Source of the DNA: Paraburkholderia sp. BCC1884
Lineage (GTDB): Bacteria > Pseudomonadota > Gammaproteobacteria > Burkholderiales > Burkholderiaceae
Assembly (NCBI RefSeq): GCF_900996225.1
Contig: NZ_CAAJGL010000044.1
Coordinates: 106,743-170,742, forward strand
DNA: 64,000 nt
Direction of reading: 5' to 3'
The notes under the pieces were generated by a model that saw only the letters and a program-made list of their open reading frames with translations, searched no databases and had not been told where the DNA came from. Shown piece by piece: positions 46,974 through 57,132 of this stretch (positions within the stretch are counted from its first letter, which is position 1; each line of letters opens with the position of its first letter). Made by a program: the position numbers and the translations under genes.

Positions 46974-47570
46974 ATGACCACGATCCTGCAAATCAACTCG
47001 GCAGCCCGCTCACAAGGCGCGAACTCGACGCTACTCGTCAATGAGCTGACCGCCAAGCTGCAACAATCGAATCCGGGCGCGCAAGTCGTTGTCCGCAATC
47101 TGCAAGCCGAACCGCTGCCGCACCTGGACGACGCCGTCCTCGGCGCGTTCTTCACGCCGGCTGACCAGCGTACGGCAGAGCAAAACGCGATTGCTGCACG
47201 CAGCGAAGCGCTGATCGCCGAACTGCAAGCCGCCGACATCGTCGTGATCGGCGCGCCGCTGTACAACTTCGGCATCTCGTCGCAACTGAAGACGTACTTC
47301 GACTTCATCGCTCGCGCCGGCATCACGTTCCAGTACACCGCGAACGGTCCGGAAGGTCTGGTGAAGGGCAAGAAGGTGTTCGTTGTCTCGGCACGCGGCG
47401 GCAAGTATCTGGGCACGGCGCATGACAGCCAGACGCCGTATCTGACGAGCTTCCTGGGTTTCCTCGGCATGACCGATCTGAACTTCATCTACGCCGAAGG
47501 CCTGAACATGGGTCCGGACGCTGCCGGCGCCGCTCTGGCTTCCGCGCGCGAAGCGATCGCTGCTGCTTGA
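46974..47570 (+). CDS. azoR: FMN-dependent NADH-azoreductase
   Basis: A 198-residue flavodoxin-like NADH:quinone/azo oxidoreductase. The FMN phosphate loop is [14 protein letters not shown] (about 8-21), the family block [25 protein letters not shown] (in pieces, about 85-110), and SARGGKYLG (about 141-149) is the isoalloxazine site. The frame is open upstream but the ATG at 46974 gives the standard [13 protein letters not shown] start, with TGGAG at 46962-46966. A good terminator follows the gene. Confidence 0.95.
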   Translation: MTTILQINSAARSQGANSTLLVNELTAKLQQSNPGAQVVVRNLQAEPLPHLDDAVLGAFFTPADQRTAEQNAIAARSEALIAELQAADIVVIGAPLYNFGISSQLKTYFDFIARAGITFQYTANGPEGLVKGKKVFVVSARGGKYLGTAHDSQTPYLTSFLGFLGMTDLNFIYAEGLNMGPDAAGAALASAREAIAAA

Positions 47571-47649
47571 GGTCAAGGCATCAGGCTTGACCAGCGCCGC
47601 GGTAAGGCGGCGCGCGCATGACGCCTGAACGCGCGATGCGATGAACGAC

Positions 47650-47689
47650 AAAACGCCACGACTTTTCAGGTTCGTGGCGTTTTTGTTTT
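47650..47689. terminator. Rho-independent terminator between azoR and ung
   Basis: A 12-bp stem (47650-47661 with 47672-47683) around a 10-base loop, then T-rich sequence to 47690. It also has A residues on the left and can serve the convergent ung gene. Confidence 0.85.
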
Positions 47690-47740
47690 TGGCGCTCGGT
47701 TTTTGGTTGTCCGTGTTGCCCGCGTCGGTGCCTCGAATCC

Positions 47741-48565
47741 TCAGGCCAGCATTTGCGCCTCGTCCGGCAGACGCCAATCGATCGGCGGGCGTCCCTGCTG
47801 CGTGAGATAGTCGTTGGCCTTGGCGAAGTGTCCGCAACCGAGAAAACCGCGATGCGCCGACAGCGGCGACGGATGCGGCGCCTCCAGCACGTAATGCGAC
47901 TTGCCGCCGAGCAACGCGCGTTTGGCCTGCGCGTGCGCGCCCCACAGCATGAACACGACGCCGTCGTGGCGCATCGCCAGTTCGTGGATCAACGTGTCGG
48001 TGCATTTTTCCCAGCCGCGCTTCGCGTGACTGGCTGCCGCGTCGCGCTCGACGGTCAGCACGGTGTTCAACAGCAGCACGCCTTGTTTCGCCCACGTGTC
48101 GAGGCAACCGTGGCGCGGCGTCTCGTGCCCGAGACTCGCGGCAATTTCCTTGAAGATGTTGCGCAGCGACGGCGGCGTGCGTACGTTCGGCGCGACCGAG
48201 AACGCGAGCCCGTGGGCTTGTGGCGTGCCGCGATCTTCGCCGTGATACGGGTCTTGACCGAGGATCACCACTTTCACTTCATCGGGACTGGTTAGACGCA
48301 GCGCGCGGAAGACATCGGCGGGATACACGGTTTTACCGGCCGCGCGTTCACCGTCGACGAAACGGCAAAGCGGCGCGTAAGCGTCGCTTTCGATGAAGGG
48401 TTTGAGATGCGCGCGCCAGGCCGGGGGCAGGGCGGCGAATTGCGCTTCGAGTGTGGGCGGCGCGCTGGCGGTGGATTCTGACGACGGCGTGGTCGTCGTG
48501 GACGCGGCGTCGCCAAACAGCGAAGCCTGCGACGAAGTGGAGCGGGTGCGGGATGCGGAGGTCAT
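47741..48565 (-). CDS. ung: Uracil-DNA glycosylase (family 1)
   Basis: Removes uracil from DNA to begin base-excision repair. The 274-residue protein has a Ser/Thr-rich non-conserved N-terminus of about 45 residues, the catalytic water-activating motif [11 protein letters not shown] (about 110-120), LNTVLTVE (about 163-170), and the DNA-intercalation loop [11 protein letters not shown] (about 238-248). The ATG at 48565 was chosen; another 21 bases upstream in frame adds seven residues. The CYTH gene lies 33 bases upstream, and trpC further up, all on the minus strand. Confidence 0.95.
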   Translation of the reverse strand: MTSASRTRSTSSQASLFGDAASTTTTPSSESTASAPPTLEAQFAALPPAWRAHLKPFIESDAYAPLCRFVDGERAAGKTVYPADVFRALRLTSPDEVKVVILGQDPYHGEDRGTPQAHGLAFSVAPNVRTPPSLRNIFKEIAASLGHETPRHGCLDTWAKQGVLLLNTVLTVERDAAASHAKRGWEKCTDTLIHELAMRHDGVVFMLWGAHAQAKRALLGGKSHYVLEAPHPSPLSAHRGFLGCGHFAKANDYLTQQGRPPIDWRLPDEAQMLA

Positions 48566-48598
48566 GGCGGGGAAGTGTCGCAGCAAACGCGGCGTTGC

Positions 48599-49225
48599 TC
48601 AACCCGCCCGCAATTGATAACCGCGCTGTGCCTTGCTGACGTCGTCCGGCTTCAGGCCGCTGATGTGCTTGCCCAGTTCCGCCGCCAGCGCATGAAGCGC
48701 GGCTTCGTCGCCGGATTTCAGTTCGAGTTCGATTTCGCAGATCGGCGCACGACGCGTTTGCCCGTTCACTTCGGCGATCACGTCGCCTCGATCGATGGCG
48801 GCCTCGATCCTGGCGCCGTCGAGTTCGACGTTCCACAACGTGCGCGTGAAATCTGTGCGGAACAGTTCGCTGAGCGTCGGCGCGGCTTGACGCAAAGCGT
48901 CCGCCGCCTCGGGTTCATCGCATTCGCGCAACAATGCGTCGATCTCCAGCTTCTCGCCCGCCACCGCCATTTCCCACTCGTGCCGGCTGTGCAAGCCGTC
49001 TTTCGCGTGGCCTACCGTCTTGAAAGTTTGCAGCCAGCCCTCCGGCGTATGACGCAAACGCAGCGCGCTCTTCGACGACGCCAGGCTCAGTTGGGGCGTG
49101 TCGAAGTAAATATTTGCCAGCCTGACCGGACGTCCGTCGACGCCCGTACGCGCGACGAACCACTGCGTCGCCGCCTGCACCTGCTCAGCCGGCAAGGCCA
49201 GCTTGATTTCGCGTTCCATGCCCAT
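48599..49225 (-). CDS. CYTH domain protein (triphosphatase-like)
   Basis: A 208-residue protein of the CYTH/triphosphate tunnel family. The N-terminal E-x-E-x-K signature appears as EREIKLAL (residues 4-11), and further tunnel-lining residues are in NIYFDTPQLSL, ALRLRHTPEGWLQTFK, and EIELELKSGD (about 163-172). Inorganic triphosphatase or thiamine triphosphatase activity is typical of this family; the true substrate is not known. It lies 41 bases downstream of trpC and 33 bases upstream of ung on the same strand. Confidence 0.92.
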   Translation of the reverse strand: MGMEREIKLALPAEQVQAATQWFVARTGVDGRPVRLANIYFDTPQLSLASSKSALRLRHTPEGWLQTFKTVGHAKDGLHSRHEWEMAVAGEKLEIDALLRECDEPEAADALRQAAPTLSELFRTDFTRTLWNVELDGARIEAAIDRGDVIAEVNGQTRRAPICEIELELKSGDEAALHALAAELGKHISGLKPDDVSKAQRGYQLRAG

Positions 49226-49266
49226 GATCTGCTCCGCTACCTGTGCCCGTGTGTTTGACGCCGCGC

Positions 49267-50052
49267 CTAGAAAAACATACGCGCGAGTTCCACACCCGGC
49301 TCGTCCGCGCGCATGAACGCCTCGCCGACGAGGAACGTGTGCACGTCCATCGCCCGCAGACGTTCGACATCGACGCGCGACAGAATGCCCGACTCCGTGA
49401 CGACGATGCGGTCGTCCGGAATCGATTCGAGCATGCCGATGGTCGTCTCGATCGACGTTTCGAAGGTACGCAGATTACGATTGTTGATGCCGATCAGCGG
49501 CGTCTTCAGCGTGAGCGCTTCCATCAGCTCATTGCTGTCGTGCACTTCGACCAGCACGGCCAGACCTAGCGAATGCGCGAGCGCTTCGAGATCCTGCATC
49601 TGCGAGGTGTCGAGCGCGGCGGCGATCAGCAGGATCGCGTCGGCGCCCATCGCGCGGGCTTCGACGATCTGATACGGGTCGACGATGAAGTCCTTGCGCA
49701 GCACCGGCAGATTGCAGGCGGCGCGCGCTTCTTCCAGATACGCGACGCTGCCCTTGAAGAACTGCACGTCGGTCAGCACGGAAAGACACGCTGCGCCGTG
49801 CTTCTCGTACGAACGCGCGATTTCGGCTGGCACGAAGTGTTCACGCAACACGCCTTTCGACGGGCTCGCTTTCTTCACTTCGGAGATGACCGCCGCCAGA
49901 CCGGCCGCATGCTTCGCGCGCAATGCGCCGACGAAATCGCGGATATCGCGCGACGACGCTTCGAGGCGCAGCGCTTCGAGCGGTGCGCTCTGTTCGGCTA
50001 CGCGGACTTCTTCGCGTTTGACCGCAATGATTTGGTCGAGGATATCGCTCAT
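49267..50052 (-). CDS. trpC: Indole-3-glycerol phosphate synthase
   Basis: Closes the indole ring of CdRP in tryptophan synthesis. The 261-residue TIM barrel has [19 protein letters not shown] (about 56-74) with the catalytic Lys, [13 protein letters not shown] (about 94-106), [12 protein letters not shown] (about 118-129), and [12 protein letters not shown] (about 183-194). It is a stand-alone TrpC with no fused TrpF. It follows trpD after 30 bases; together with trpE, trpG and trpD it forms one operon. Confidence 0.97.
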   Translation of the reverse strand: MSDILDQIIAVKREEVRVAEQSAPLEALRLEASSRDIRDFVGALRAKHAAGLAAVISEVKKASPSKGVLREHFVPAEIARSYEKHGAACLSVLTDVQFFKGSVAYLEEARAACNLPVLRKDFIVDPYQIVEARAMGADAILLIAAALDTSQMQDLEALAHSLGLAVLVEVHDSNELMEALTLKTPLIGINNRNLRTFETSIETTIGMLESIPDDRIVVTESGILSRVDVERLRAMDVHTFLVGEAFMRADEPGVELARMFF

Positions 50053-50082
50053 AACTGTCTCGCTACGTTGAGTGCTACTTGA

Positions 50083-51114
50083 TCACTGCTTGAATTGCTG
50101 GGTGAAGCGAACCAGCTCGTCGACCTTCGCGCGGGCCTTGCCGCTCGCGATCGATTCGCGCGCAAGACCAATGCCGTCCGCGATCGACGACGCCACGTTC
50201 GCCGCATACAGCGCCGTGCCCGCGTTCAGCGTGACGATTTCGCGCGCCACGCCCGGCGTGTTGTCGAGCGCTTCGAGCAGCATGGCTTTCGATTCTTCGG
50301 CGTCGGCTACTTTGAGCGAACGGTTCGACACCATCTGCATGCCGAAGTCTTCCGGATGAATCTCGTACTCGAAAATCTGCCCGTCGCGCAACTCGCCGAC
50401 TTGCGTGGCCGCGCCGAGCGAGACCTCGTCCATGCCGTCCATGCCATAGACCACCAGTACGTGCTTCGCGCCGAGGCGTTGCATCACGCGCACCTGAATG
50501 CCGACCAGATCGCCGTGAAACACGCCCATCAGCTGATTCGGTGCGCCGGCTGGATTGGTGAGCGGGCCGAGAATGTTGAAGAGGGTCCGCACGCCGAGTT
50601 CGCGGCGCACCGGCGCGATGTTCTTCATGGCCGGATGATGATTCGGCGCGAACATGAAGCCCATGCCGGTTTCCTCAATCGACGCCGCGACCTGTTCCGG
50701 CTGCAGATCGATCTTCACGCCGAGTGCTTCGAGCACGTCCGCGCTACCCGATTTGCTCGACACGCTGCGGCCGCCGTGTTTCGCGACCTTGGCGCCCGCG
50801 CCGGCCGTGACGAACATCGTCGCGGTCGAGATGTTGAACGTGTGCGCGCCGTCACCGCCGGTGCCGACGATATCGACGAAGTTCGAGTTGTCCGCCACGT
50901 CGACGTGACGGGCAAACTCACGCATCACCGTGGCGGCCGCGGTGATTTCGCCGATAGTCTCTTTTTTGACGCGCAAGCCGGTGATGATCGCCGCCGCCAT
51001 CACGGGCGAGAGTTCGCCGCGCATGATGAGGCGCATCAGGTGCAGCATTTCGTCGTGGAAAATCTCGCGGTGCTCGATGGTCCGTTGCAACGCTTCCTGG
51101 GGCGTAATCGACAT
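50083..51114 (-). CDS. trpD: Anthranilate phosphoribosyltransferase
   Basis: Joins anthranilate to PRPP in the second step of the trp branch. The 343-residue protein has the PRPP-binding [15 protein letters not shown] (about 82-96), [21 protein letters not shown] (about 110-130), and [19 protein letters not shown] (about 165-183). The frame is open upstream into trpG, but the ATG at 51114 ([19 protein letters not shown]) gives the family length. It starts 17 bases after the trpG stop. Confidence 0.97.
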   Translation of the reverse strand: MSITPQEALQRTIEHREIFHDEMLHLMRLIMRGELSPVMAAAIITGLRVKKETIGEITAAATVMREFARHVDVADNSNFVDIVGTGGDGAHTFNISTATMFVTAGAGAKVAKHGGRSVSSKSGSADVLEALGVKIDLQPEQVAASIEETGMGFMFAPNHHPAMKNIAPVRRELGVRTLFNILGPLTNPAGAPNQLMGVFHGDLVGIQVRVMQRLGAKHVLVVYGMDGMDEVSLGAATQVGELRDGQIFEYEIHPEDFGMQMVSNRSLKVADAEESKAMLLEALDNTPGVAREIVTLNAGTALYAANVASSIADGIGLARESIASGKARAKVDELVRFTQQFKQ

Positions 51115-51131
51115 GATTTCGTCTCTCTTCA

Positions 51132-51728
<597 letters not shown>

Positions 51729-51741
51729 GGTGTGTCTCCGG

Positions 51742-53235
51742 TCAGAAGTCGCTATCGAGGCCGTCTTGAACTTGCTCGGCGGCGCGCAATACAGCGCGTG
51801 CCTTGTTCTCGGTCTCTTGCCATTCGGACTCGGGCACCGAATCCGCGACGACACCCGCTGCCGCCTGCACATACAGATTGCCGTTCGCGATCACGCCCGT
51901 GCGGATCGTGATGGCGAGGTCCATTTCGCCCGTGAACGACAGATAGCCGACCGCACCGCCGTACAGGCCGCGCTTGACGGGCTCCAGTTCGTCGATCAAC
52001 TCCATCGCGCGAACCTTCGGCGCACCCGACAACGTGCCGGCCGGGAAGGTGGCGCGCAGCACGTCGAAATTGGTGGTGCTGGGTTTCAGTTTGCCTTCGA
52101 CCGAACTGACGATGTGCTGCACATGCGAGTACTTTTCGATCACCATCTTGTCGGTCACGATCACCGAGCCGATCTGCGCGATGCGGCCCACGTCGTTGCG
52201 CGCGAGGTCGATCAGCATCACGTGTTCGGCGACTTCCTTCGGATCGTTCAGCAGTTCGGTCGCGAGTTCGGCGTCGCGTTCCGGCGTATTGCCGCGCGGA
52301 CGCGTGCCGGCGAGCGGCCGGATCGTGACGATGCGATCTTCGCCACGTTTTTCCTGGCGCACCAGAATTTCGGGCGATGCACCTACCACGTGGAAGTCGC
52401 CGAAGTTGTAGAAATACATATACGGCGACGGATTCAGCGAGCGCAGCGCGCGGTACAGCGATAGCGGATTGTCGCGGAATGGCTTGGTCAGGCGTTGGCC
52501 GACCTGCACTTGCATCAGTTCGCCGGCCGCGATGTATTCCTTCGCCTTGCGCACGGCGGCGAGGTAATCGTCTTTGCCGAACTCGCGATAAGTCTCGGTG
52601 CGCACGCTGGCCGACGTGACCGGCGGTTGCACGGTCGTACGCAAACGCTGACGCAGTTCACGCAGACGCTGTTTCGCCTTCGTGTACGCCTCGGGCTGCG
52701 TCGGATCGGCGTAGACCACGAGATACAGCTTGCCCGCGAGGTTATCGATTACCGCGACTTCTTCGGTCAGCAGCAACTGGATGTCGGGCAGATTCAGATC
52801 GTCTTTCGGCGTGGTGCGCGCGAGCTTCTTCTCGATGTAGCGCACCGCGTCGTAGCCGAAATAACCGGCCAGCCCGCCCGCGAAACGCGGCAGCCCCGGG
52901 CGCTGCGCGACTTTGAAGCGGCCCTGGAACTGCTGGATGAAGTCGAGCGGATCGCCCTCGTGCGTTTCGACGACCTTGCCGTCGCGCACTACTTCCGACA
53001 CGCCGTTGCGGGTGCGCAGCAGCGTACGCGCCGGCAGTCCGATGAAGGAATAGCGGCCGAAACGTTCGCCGCCCACCACCGACTCCAGCAGGAACGAGTT
53101 GGCGCCGTTGCGTTCGCTCTGCGCGAGTTTCAGGTAGAGCGACAGGGGCGTTTCGAGGTCGGCGAGTGCTTCGGCGATCAACGGAATGCGGTTGAAACCC
53201 TCGTTGGCGAGGGACTGGAATTCGAGTTCGGTCAT
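51742..53235 (-). CDS. trpE: Anthranilate synthase component I
   Basis: Makes anthranilate from chorismate with ammonia from TrpG. The 497-residue protein has the regulatory N-terminal region with LLESV (about 50-54, the LLES motif that contributes to tryptophan feedback binding) and the chorismate-binding C-terminal domain: [22 protein letters not shown] (about 272-293), [11 protein letters not shown] (about 309-319), [14 protein letters not shown] (about 350-363), [19 protein letters not shown] (about 402-420), and the final [16 protein letters not shown]. The ATG at 53235 is chosen; an upstream in-frame ATG at 53280 gives an Arg-rich unlike-family start. It heads trpEGDC, and a leader with an attenuator lies upstream. 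Confidence 0.97.
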   Translation of the reverse strand: MTELEFQSLANEGFNRIPLIAEALADLETPLSLYLKLAQSERNGANSFLLESVVGGERFGRYSFIGLPARTLLRTRNGVSEVVRDGKVVETHEGDPLDFIQQFQGRFKVAQRPGLPRFAGGLAGYFGYDAVRYIEKKLARTTPKDDLNLPDIQLLLTEEVAVIDNLAGKLYLVVYADPTQPEAYTKAKQRLRELRQRLRTTVQPPVTSASVRTETYREFGKDDYLAAVRKAKEYIAAGELMQVQVGQRLTKPFRDNPLSLYRALRSLNPSPYMYFYNFGDFHVVGASPEILVRQEKRGEDRIVTIRPLAGTRPRGNTPERDAELATELLNDPKEVAEHVMLIDLARNDVGRIAQIGSVIVTDKMVIEKYSHVQHIVSSVEGKLKPSTTNFDVLRATFPAGTLSGAPKVRAMELIDELEPVKRGLYGGAVGYLSFTGEMDLAITIRTGVIANGNLYVQAAAGVVADSVPESEWQETENKARAVLRAAEQVQDGLDSDF

Positions 53236-53475
53236 GTTCCGATCCTGTACGGTGGTCCGGCGGCGGCGTGCGTCAGACAAAGCGGGGCGTTGCGCGTCCG
53301 GTCAGGGCGTTCGTTCGACAGTTTCGACACGATGATGATACCGACCGGCGCGAGTTTCCCATCGACGCATGCACAGGGTTTCAGCGCCGAGATGTACTTT
53401 GTGGGTACACACAGGCCGAATCAACCGATGCAGCGAAACTTTGATGATGGAAAAAACGCGTGAGCGCAGCGAAGC

Positions 53476-53510
53476 AAAAAACGGTTGCCGAAGACAGGCT
53501 TCAGCGTACC
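53476..53510 (-). terminator. Attenuator terminator of the trp leader
   Basis: On the minus strand GCTGAAG pairs with CTTCGGC (one G-U pair) around a 5-base loop; GGT and ACC extend it past a small internal loop, and G plus T6 follow (the A6 at 53476-53481 on the plus strand). It lies 11 bases after the trpL stop and 240 bases before trpE. A second T6 run at 53456-53451 has no comparable stem. Confidence 0.65.
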
Positions 53511-53520
53511 TCAGGCGAGG

Positions 53521-53595
53521 TTAGCGCGACCAGCGACGCCAGGGCCAGGCTCCCCGGTCGATGCTAATCAGACTCCGTTTTTTGTTCAGAAACAT
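53521..53595 (-). CDS. trpL: Putative trp operon leader peptide (TrpL)
   Basis: A 24-codon ORF on the minus strand between gph and trpE, starting ATG 53595 and ending TAA 53523-53521. Codons 17, 19 and 22 are Trp (GAWPWRRWSR at its end), three in six codons in a GC-rich genome where Trp is rare. A terminator hairpin with T6 follows. The arm GGTCGCGCTAACC (53531-53519), which covers the last Trp codon and the stop, can pair imperfectly with GGTACGC-TGA-AGCC (53510-53497), the left arm of the terminator; this would act as an antiterminator when a ribosome stalls at the first Trp codons. This is the standard logic of trp attenuation. The ribosome site is weak (TGAAAAG, 15-20 bases upstream), which lowers certainty on the start. 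Confidence 0.7.
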   Translation of the reverse strand: MFLNKKRSLISIDRGAWPWRRWSR

Positions 53596-53611
53596 GAGGA
53601 TGATGGACTTT

Positions 53612-54328
53612 TCAAGTCGTGGAATGGTGCGCTGCGATCGCCTTGGCGGCGTCCAGCAGCGAGGCAACTATACCATCGGATTTTATTTCTTGTATAGCTC
53701 GGCCATGGTTGTAGCCGTACGGTACGGTCAGCGTGGCCATACCCGCCGCGCGGCCCGCCAACGCATCGTTCTCCGAATCGCCGATGGCCACGGTGGCTTG
53801 CGGCTCGACGCCGAGCTGCGCTGCAGCAGTGAGCATGGGCAGCGGGTCCGGCTTCTTTTTCGACAGGCTGTCGCCGCCCAGCACGACGCTGAAATACTGC
53901 GCGAGGCCGTATTGCTCCAGCAGCTCGACCGCGAACCGGTGCGGCTTGTTGGTGACGCAGGCAAGCTTGAGACCGGCGTCGCGCATGGCGATCAGACCGG
54001 CCTCGACGTCCGGATAGAGCCGCGTGTGCATGCCGTTGATCTTCGCGTACTCCTCCTGATAGATCGCAAGCGCTTCGTCGAAACGGTCTTGCGCGTGCTC
54101 CGTTTCGAAGCGCGGCGCCAGCACGCTGCGGATCAGATGCTCCGAGCCCTTGCCGACATAGCCGACCACTTCCTCGCGCGAGGTTTCCGCCGCGTCGAGT
54201 TGCGCGAGCATGCCGTTCAGGCCGGCGGTGAAATCGTCGGCGGTGTCGATCATCGTGCCGTCGAGGTCGATGATCGCGGCTTGCAGGCGCGGGCCGGTGA
54301 ATGTCGGAGCGGGGAAGTGAGCGGTCAT
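53612..54328 (-). CDS. gph: Phosphoglycolate phosphatase
   Basis: A HAD-family phosphatase that removes 2-phosphoglycolate formed by DNA repair or oxygenation reactions. The 238-residue protein has motif I AIIDLDGTMIDT (nucleophile about Asp21), CVTNKP (about 125-130) as motif II, KKKPDPLPML (about 153-162) with the Lys of motif III, and AIGDSENDALAGRAAG (about 177-192) as motif IV. It follows rpe after 30 bases and precedes the trp leader by 16 bases, the rpe-gph-trp order seen in several proteobacteria. The 3' end is AT-rich and contains a possible trp promoter. Confidence 0.94.
   Translation of the reverse strand: MTAHFPAPTFTGPRLQAAIIDLDGTMIDTADDFTAGLNGMLAQLDAAETSREEVVGYVGKGSEHLIRSVLAPRFETEHAQDRFDEALAIYQEEYAKINGMHTRLYPDVEAGLIAMRDAGLKLACVTNKPHRFAVELLEQYGLAQYFSVVLGGDSLSKKKPDPLPMLTAAAQLGVEPQATVAIGDSENDALAGRAAGMATLTVPYGYNHGRAIQEIKSDGIVASLLDAAKAIAAHHSTT
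53667..53696 (-). promoter_or_regulatory. Possible promoter for the trp leader inside gph
   Basis: On the minus strand TATACA (53696-53691), an 18-base AT-rich spacer and TATAGT (53672-53667) sit in the last 30 codons of gph, a stretch much richer in A/T than the rest of the gene. Transcription from here would start about 65 bases before trpL. The -35 is only 4 of 6, so this is tentative. Confidence 0.4.
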
Positions 54329-54358
54329 TGGGTGGGCTGGATCAGGATCGGGGGAAGC

Positions 54359-55042
54359 TCAGTGCTCGATGTTGGCAAGTGCCGCGCGCATCTGGTCGAT
54401 CACGACCTTGTGATCCGGCTGGCCGAAGATCGCCGAACCGGCCACGAAGGTGTCCGCGCCCGCTGCCGCAATTTCGGCGATGTTGTCGACCTTTACGCCA
54501 CCATCCACTTCAAGGTGAATTTCGCGGCCGGTGCGTTCCTTGTATTCGTCGATGCGCTTACGTGCTGCGCGCAGCTTGACGAGCGCCTCGGGAATGAACG
54601 ACTGGCCGCCGAAGCCCGGATTCACCGACATGATCAGCACGAGGTCGACCTTGTCCATGACGTAATCGAGGTAGCTCAGCGAGGTGGCCGGGTTGAACAC
54701 CAGGCCCGCCTTACAGCCGTGATCGCGGATCAGCGACAGCGTGCGGTCGATGTGGTCCGAGCCTTCCGGGTGAAAGCTGATGATGTTCGCGCCGGCTTTC
54801 GCGAAGTCCGGCACGATGCGGTCGACCGGGCGCACCATCAGATGCACGTCGATCGGCACGTCCACGTGCGGGCGGAGCGCCTCGCAGACCAGTGGGCCGA
54901 TTGTCAGGTTCGGCACATAGTGATTGTCCATCACGTCGAAGTGAATCCAGTCGGCGCCGGCGGCGACGACGTTGCGGACTTCTTCGCCGAGGCGGGAGAA
55001 ATCGGCGGACAGAATGCTGGGGGAAATGCGGAATTGCGTCAT
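54359..55042 (-). CDS. rpe: Ribulose-phosphate 3-epimerase
   Basis: Interconverts ribulose-5-phosphate and xylulose-5-phosphate. The 227-residue TIM barrel has [14 protein letters not shown] (about 9-22), [17 protein letters not shown] (about 34-50) with the metal-binding His and Asp, [23 protein letters not shown] (about 133-155), and [11 protein letters not shown] (about 179-189). It heads rpe-gph on the minus strand and is divergent from apaG with a 276-base gap. Confidence 0.97.
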   Translation of the reverse strand: MTQFRISPSILSADFSRLGEEVRNVVAAGADWIHFDVMDNHYVPNLTIGPLVCEALRPHVDVPIDVHLMVRPVDRIVPDFAKAGANIISFHPEGSDHIDRTLSLIRDHGCKAGLVFNPATSLSYLDYVMDKVDLVLIMSVNPGFGGQSFIPEALVKLRAARKRIDEYKERTGREIHLEVDGGVKVDNIAEIAAAGADTFVAGSAIFGQPDHKVVIDQMRAALANIEH

Positions 55043-55318
55043 GGCGTGGGCGGAGGCAGGCGGGAAAGCGCCATTTTACCGGTTTGTGCGCGTCTGGGCC
55101 GACTCGCCGACGCTTCGCCGCGACTTCCTTTATTACGCCGCGAAAGTGACAAAACGCCTTACCAGCCCTTGGCCAAAGGGATTTGTCGGGTTGCGGCCCT
55201 GCCGCGCATCAAGCAGAATGCCAAACCATCAGCACGGCATTGCCAGTGCGCCCGCAAACCATTGGCGTTCGGGCTTTCCCGCGATTTTTCACCCCCGTTT
55301 TACCAGACCGGAATCAGG

Positions 55319-55693
55319 ATGAGCCAGTACGAATTCAGCGTCTCTGCGCAGGTGCAATATCTGCCCGAAGAGTCGGACCCAGAGCGCCGCCAGTTTGCGT
55401 TCGCCTACACGCTGACTATCCGAAACACCGGTCAGGTGCCCGCGCAGTTGATTGCGCGTCATTGGGTGATCACGGACAGCGACGACAGCGTGCAGGAAGT
55501 GAAAGGCTTGGGCGTGGTGGGGCATCAGCCCTTGCTCAAACCGGGCGAGCATTTCGAATATACGAGTTGGGCGGTGATCGCCACGCCGGTCGGCACCATG
55601 CGCGGTGCGTATTTTTGCGTGGCCGAGGACGGCGAGCGTTTCGACGCGCCGGTGCCGGAGTTCATTCTGCGCATGCCGCGTACGTTGCATTGA
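55319..55693 (+). CDS. apaG: ApaG protein (Co2+/Mg2+ efflux-associated)
   Basis: A 124-residue immunoglobulin-like protein of the ApaG family, linked genetically to metal efflux but without a known activity. The blocks FAYTLTIRNTGQVPAQLIARHWVITD (in pieces, about 27-52), VKGLGVVGHQPLLKPGEHFEYTSW (about 60-83), and MRGAYFCVAEDGERFD (about 93-108) are typical, with the GxGVVGxQP motif intact. The ATG at 55319 follows CAGGATG; the overlapping longer frames are shadows. It is followed by a short gene on the other strand and mltA. Confidence 0.95.
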   Translation: MSQYEFSVSAQVQYLPEESDPERRQFAFAYTLTIRNTGQVPAQLIARHWVITDSDDSVQEVKGLGVVGHQPLLKPGEHFEYTSWAVIATPVGTMRGAYFCVAEDGERFDAPVPEFILRMPRTLH

Positions 55694-55750
55694 ACCGCAG
55701 GCGCGGGCCGCGGTCTTTAGTCAGTCGAAGGCGTGGTCGGACGCGCAACG

Positions 55751-55912
55751 TTACTGCGGGCTTTGCGGCTTTTGTTGTTCACCGGCGTTCGCACGCGCCG
55801 CTTTCTTCTTGCCGGATGACGTCCATACCACGATAAAGACGAGCAGGAAGAGCGCGACGAGCGATTCCAGCGCGAAGATGAGCATCGGGTATTCGTCGAA
55901 CAGATCAGACAT
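55751..55912 (-). CDS. 53-residue single-helix membrane protein, function unknown
   Basis: An acidic N-terminus (MSDLFDEYPM), one hydrophobic helix (about 11-30, LIFALESLVALFLLVFIVVW), and a basic, Gln-rich tail. The frame is open upstream, but the ATG at 55912 gives an N-in-C-out or N-out topology with a short acidic head. I found no family name. It lies between apaG and mltA on the opposite strand and overlaps no real gene, and it has a balanced composition for such a small ORF. The alternate start of mltA at 55911 would overlap it, so the two genes are nearly back to back. Confidence 0.6.
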   Translation of the reverse strand: MSDLFDEYPMLIFALESLVALFLLVFIVVWTSSGKKKAARANAGEQQKPQSPQ

Positions 55913-55940
55913 GGCGGTTTCCATCAAGAACGAACATTGT

Positions 55941-57065
55941 ATGCGTTTTGTCCGCGCGGCCGGAGCCTGGCTCAGCGCGCTTTCGGTTGCGGTGATGCTG
56001 GCATCATGCGGCGGCGGTGGCGTGGTGCGGCCCTCGGTTTCGCCGCCTACGGGTGCAGCAATCATACCTGGGCAGATTGCCGCGACGCGTCTGACCGCGG
56101 TCGCCTGGCAACAGGTGCCGGGCTGGCAGGATGACTCCCTCATCGGCGCGACGGCGGCGCTGCGACAGAACTGCGTGAGACTGGCGCGTCAGCCGAACTG
56201 GGCACGGGCCTGTGCAGCGGCCTCGCAAATCGACGATCTCGACGTGACCAGCGCGCGGGCCTTTTTCGAAGCCTATTTCACGCCGTTCCAGTTGGCCAAC
56301 AACGACGGCACGCTGGATGGACTCGTCACCGGCTACTACGAGCCTCTGCTGCGCGGTTCGCGCACGCGGCATGGTGTGTACCAGACTGCGCTGTATCGTT
56401 GGCCGTCGGGCTATCGCGCGGGTGCGCCGCTGCCGGTGCGCGCGCAACTCGAGCGCGCGGGTGTGCTCAGCGGCAATGAACTCGTATGGGTCGACGATCC
56501 GATCGAAGCGTTCTTCCTGCAGGTGCAGGGTTCCGGACGCGTCGTGATGGAAGACGGCAGCGTGATGCGGGTGGGTTTCGGCGGCACCAACAATCAGCCT
56601 TACAAGTCGATTGGACGCTGGCTGCTGGATCGCGGAGAACTCACGCCTGCGCAGGCCACCATGCAAGGGATCAAGACATGGGCGCGTAACAACCCGACGC
56701 GGGTCGATGCGTTGCTTGATACAAATCCGCGCTTCGTGTTCTTCCGCGAGATGCCGTCCGGCGAAAGTGCACCGGGTGGCGGCGCCGATGGTCCGATCGG
56801 TGCGCTGGGCGTGCCGTTGACGCCGGAGCGTTCGATTGCGGTCGATCCGTCGTCGATTCCGCTCGGCACGCCGGTGTTTTTGCAGACCACCCGTCCGCTC
56901 ACCAATTCGCCGATGAACCGCCTGGTCTTTGCTCAGGACACCGGTTCGGCGATCAAGGGTGGCGTGCGCGCGGATTACTTCTGGGGTCTCGGTGACGATG
57001 CCGGCGACCTGGCCGGCAAGATGAAGCAGGGCGGCCGGATGTGGTTGCTGCTGCCGAATTCCTGA
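55941..57065 (+). CDS. mltA: Membrane-bound lytic murein transglycosylase A
   Basis: An outer-membrane lipoprotein that cleaves peptidoglycan strands to 1,6-anhydro products. The 374-residue precursor has a signal ending in the lipobox LASC (Cys23), the MltA domain with YFTPFQ and GLVTGYYEPLL (about 112-135), IEAFFLQVQGSGRVVMEDG (about 190-208), and the C-terminal 3D domain with FAQDTGSAIKGGVRADYFWG (about 331-350), whose Asp residues are the expected catalytic ones. The ATG at 55941 gives a normal lipoprotein signal; an earlier ATG at 55911 would add ten residues. Confidence 0.95.
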   Translation: MRFVRAAGAWLSALSVAVMLASCGGGGVVRPSVSPPTGAAIIPGQIAATRLTAVAWQQVPGWQDDSLIGATAALRQNCVRLARQPNWARACAAASQIDDLDVTSARAFFEAYFTPFQLANNDGTLDGLVTGYYEPLLRGSRTRHGVYQTALYRWPSGYRAGAPLPVRAQLERAGVLSGNELVWVDDPIEAFFLQVQGSGRVVMEDGSVMRVGFGGTNNQPYKSIGRWLLDRGELTPAQATMQGIKTWARNNPTRVDALLDTNPRFVFFREMPSGESAPGGGADGPIGALGVPLTPERSIAVDPSSIPLGTPVFLQTTRPLTNSPMNRLVFAQDTGSAIKGGVRADYFWGLGDDAGDLAGKMKQGGRMWLLLPNS

Positions 57066-57132
57066 ATCGCTGAAACCGTCGCGCCACGTCCGAGTACGTA
57101 ATCAGACATGGCGCGATTCGCTCATGCTCGCG

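Noticed and set aside
53451..53475. Second U-run in the trp leader as another terminator
   Set aside because: The T6 at 53456-53451 has only a very short GCG/CGC stem before it, so it was not called.
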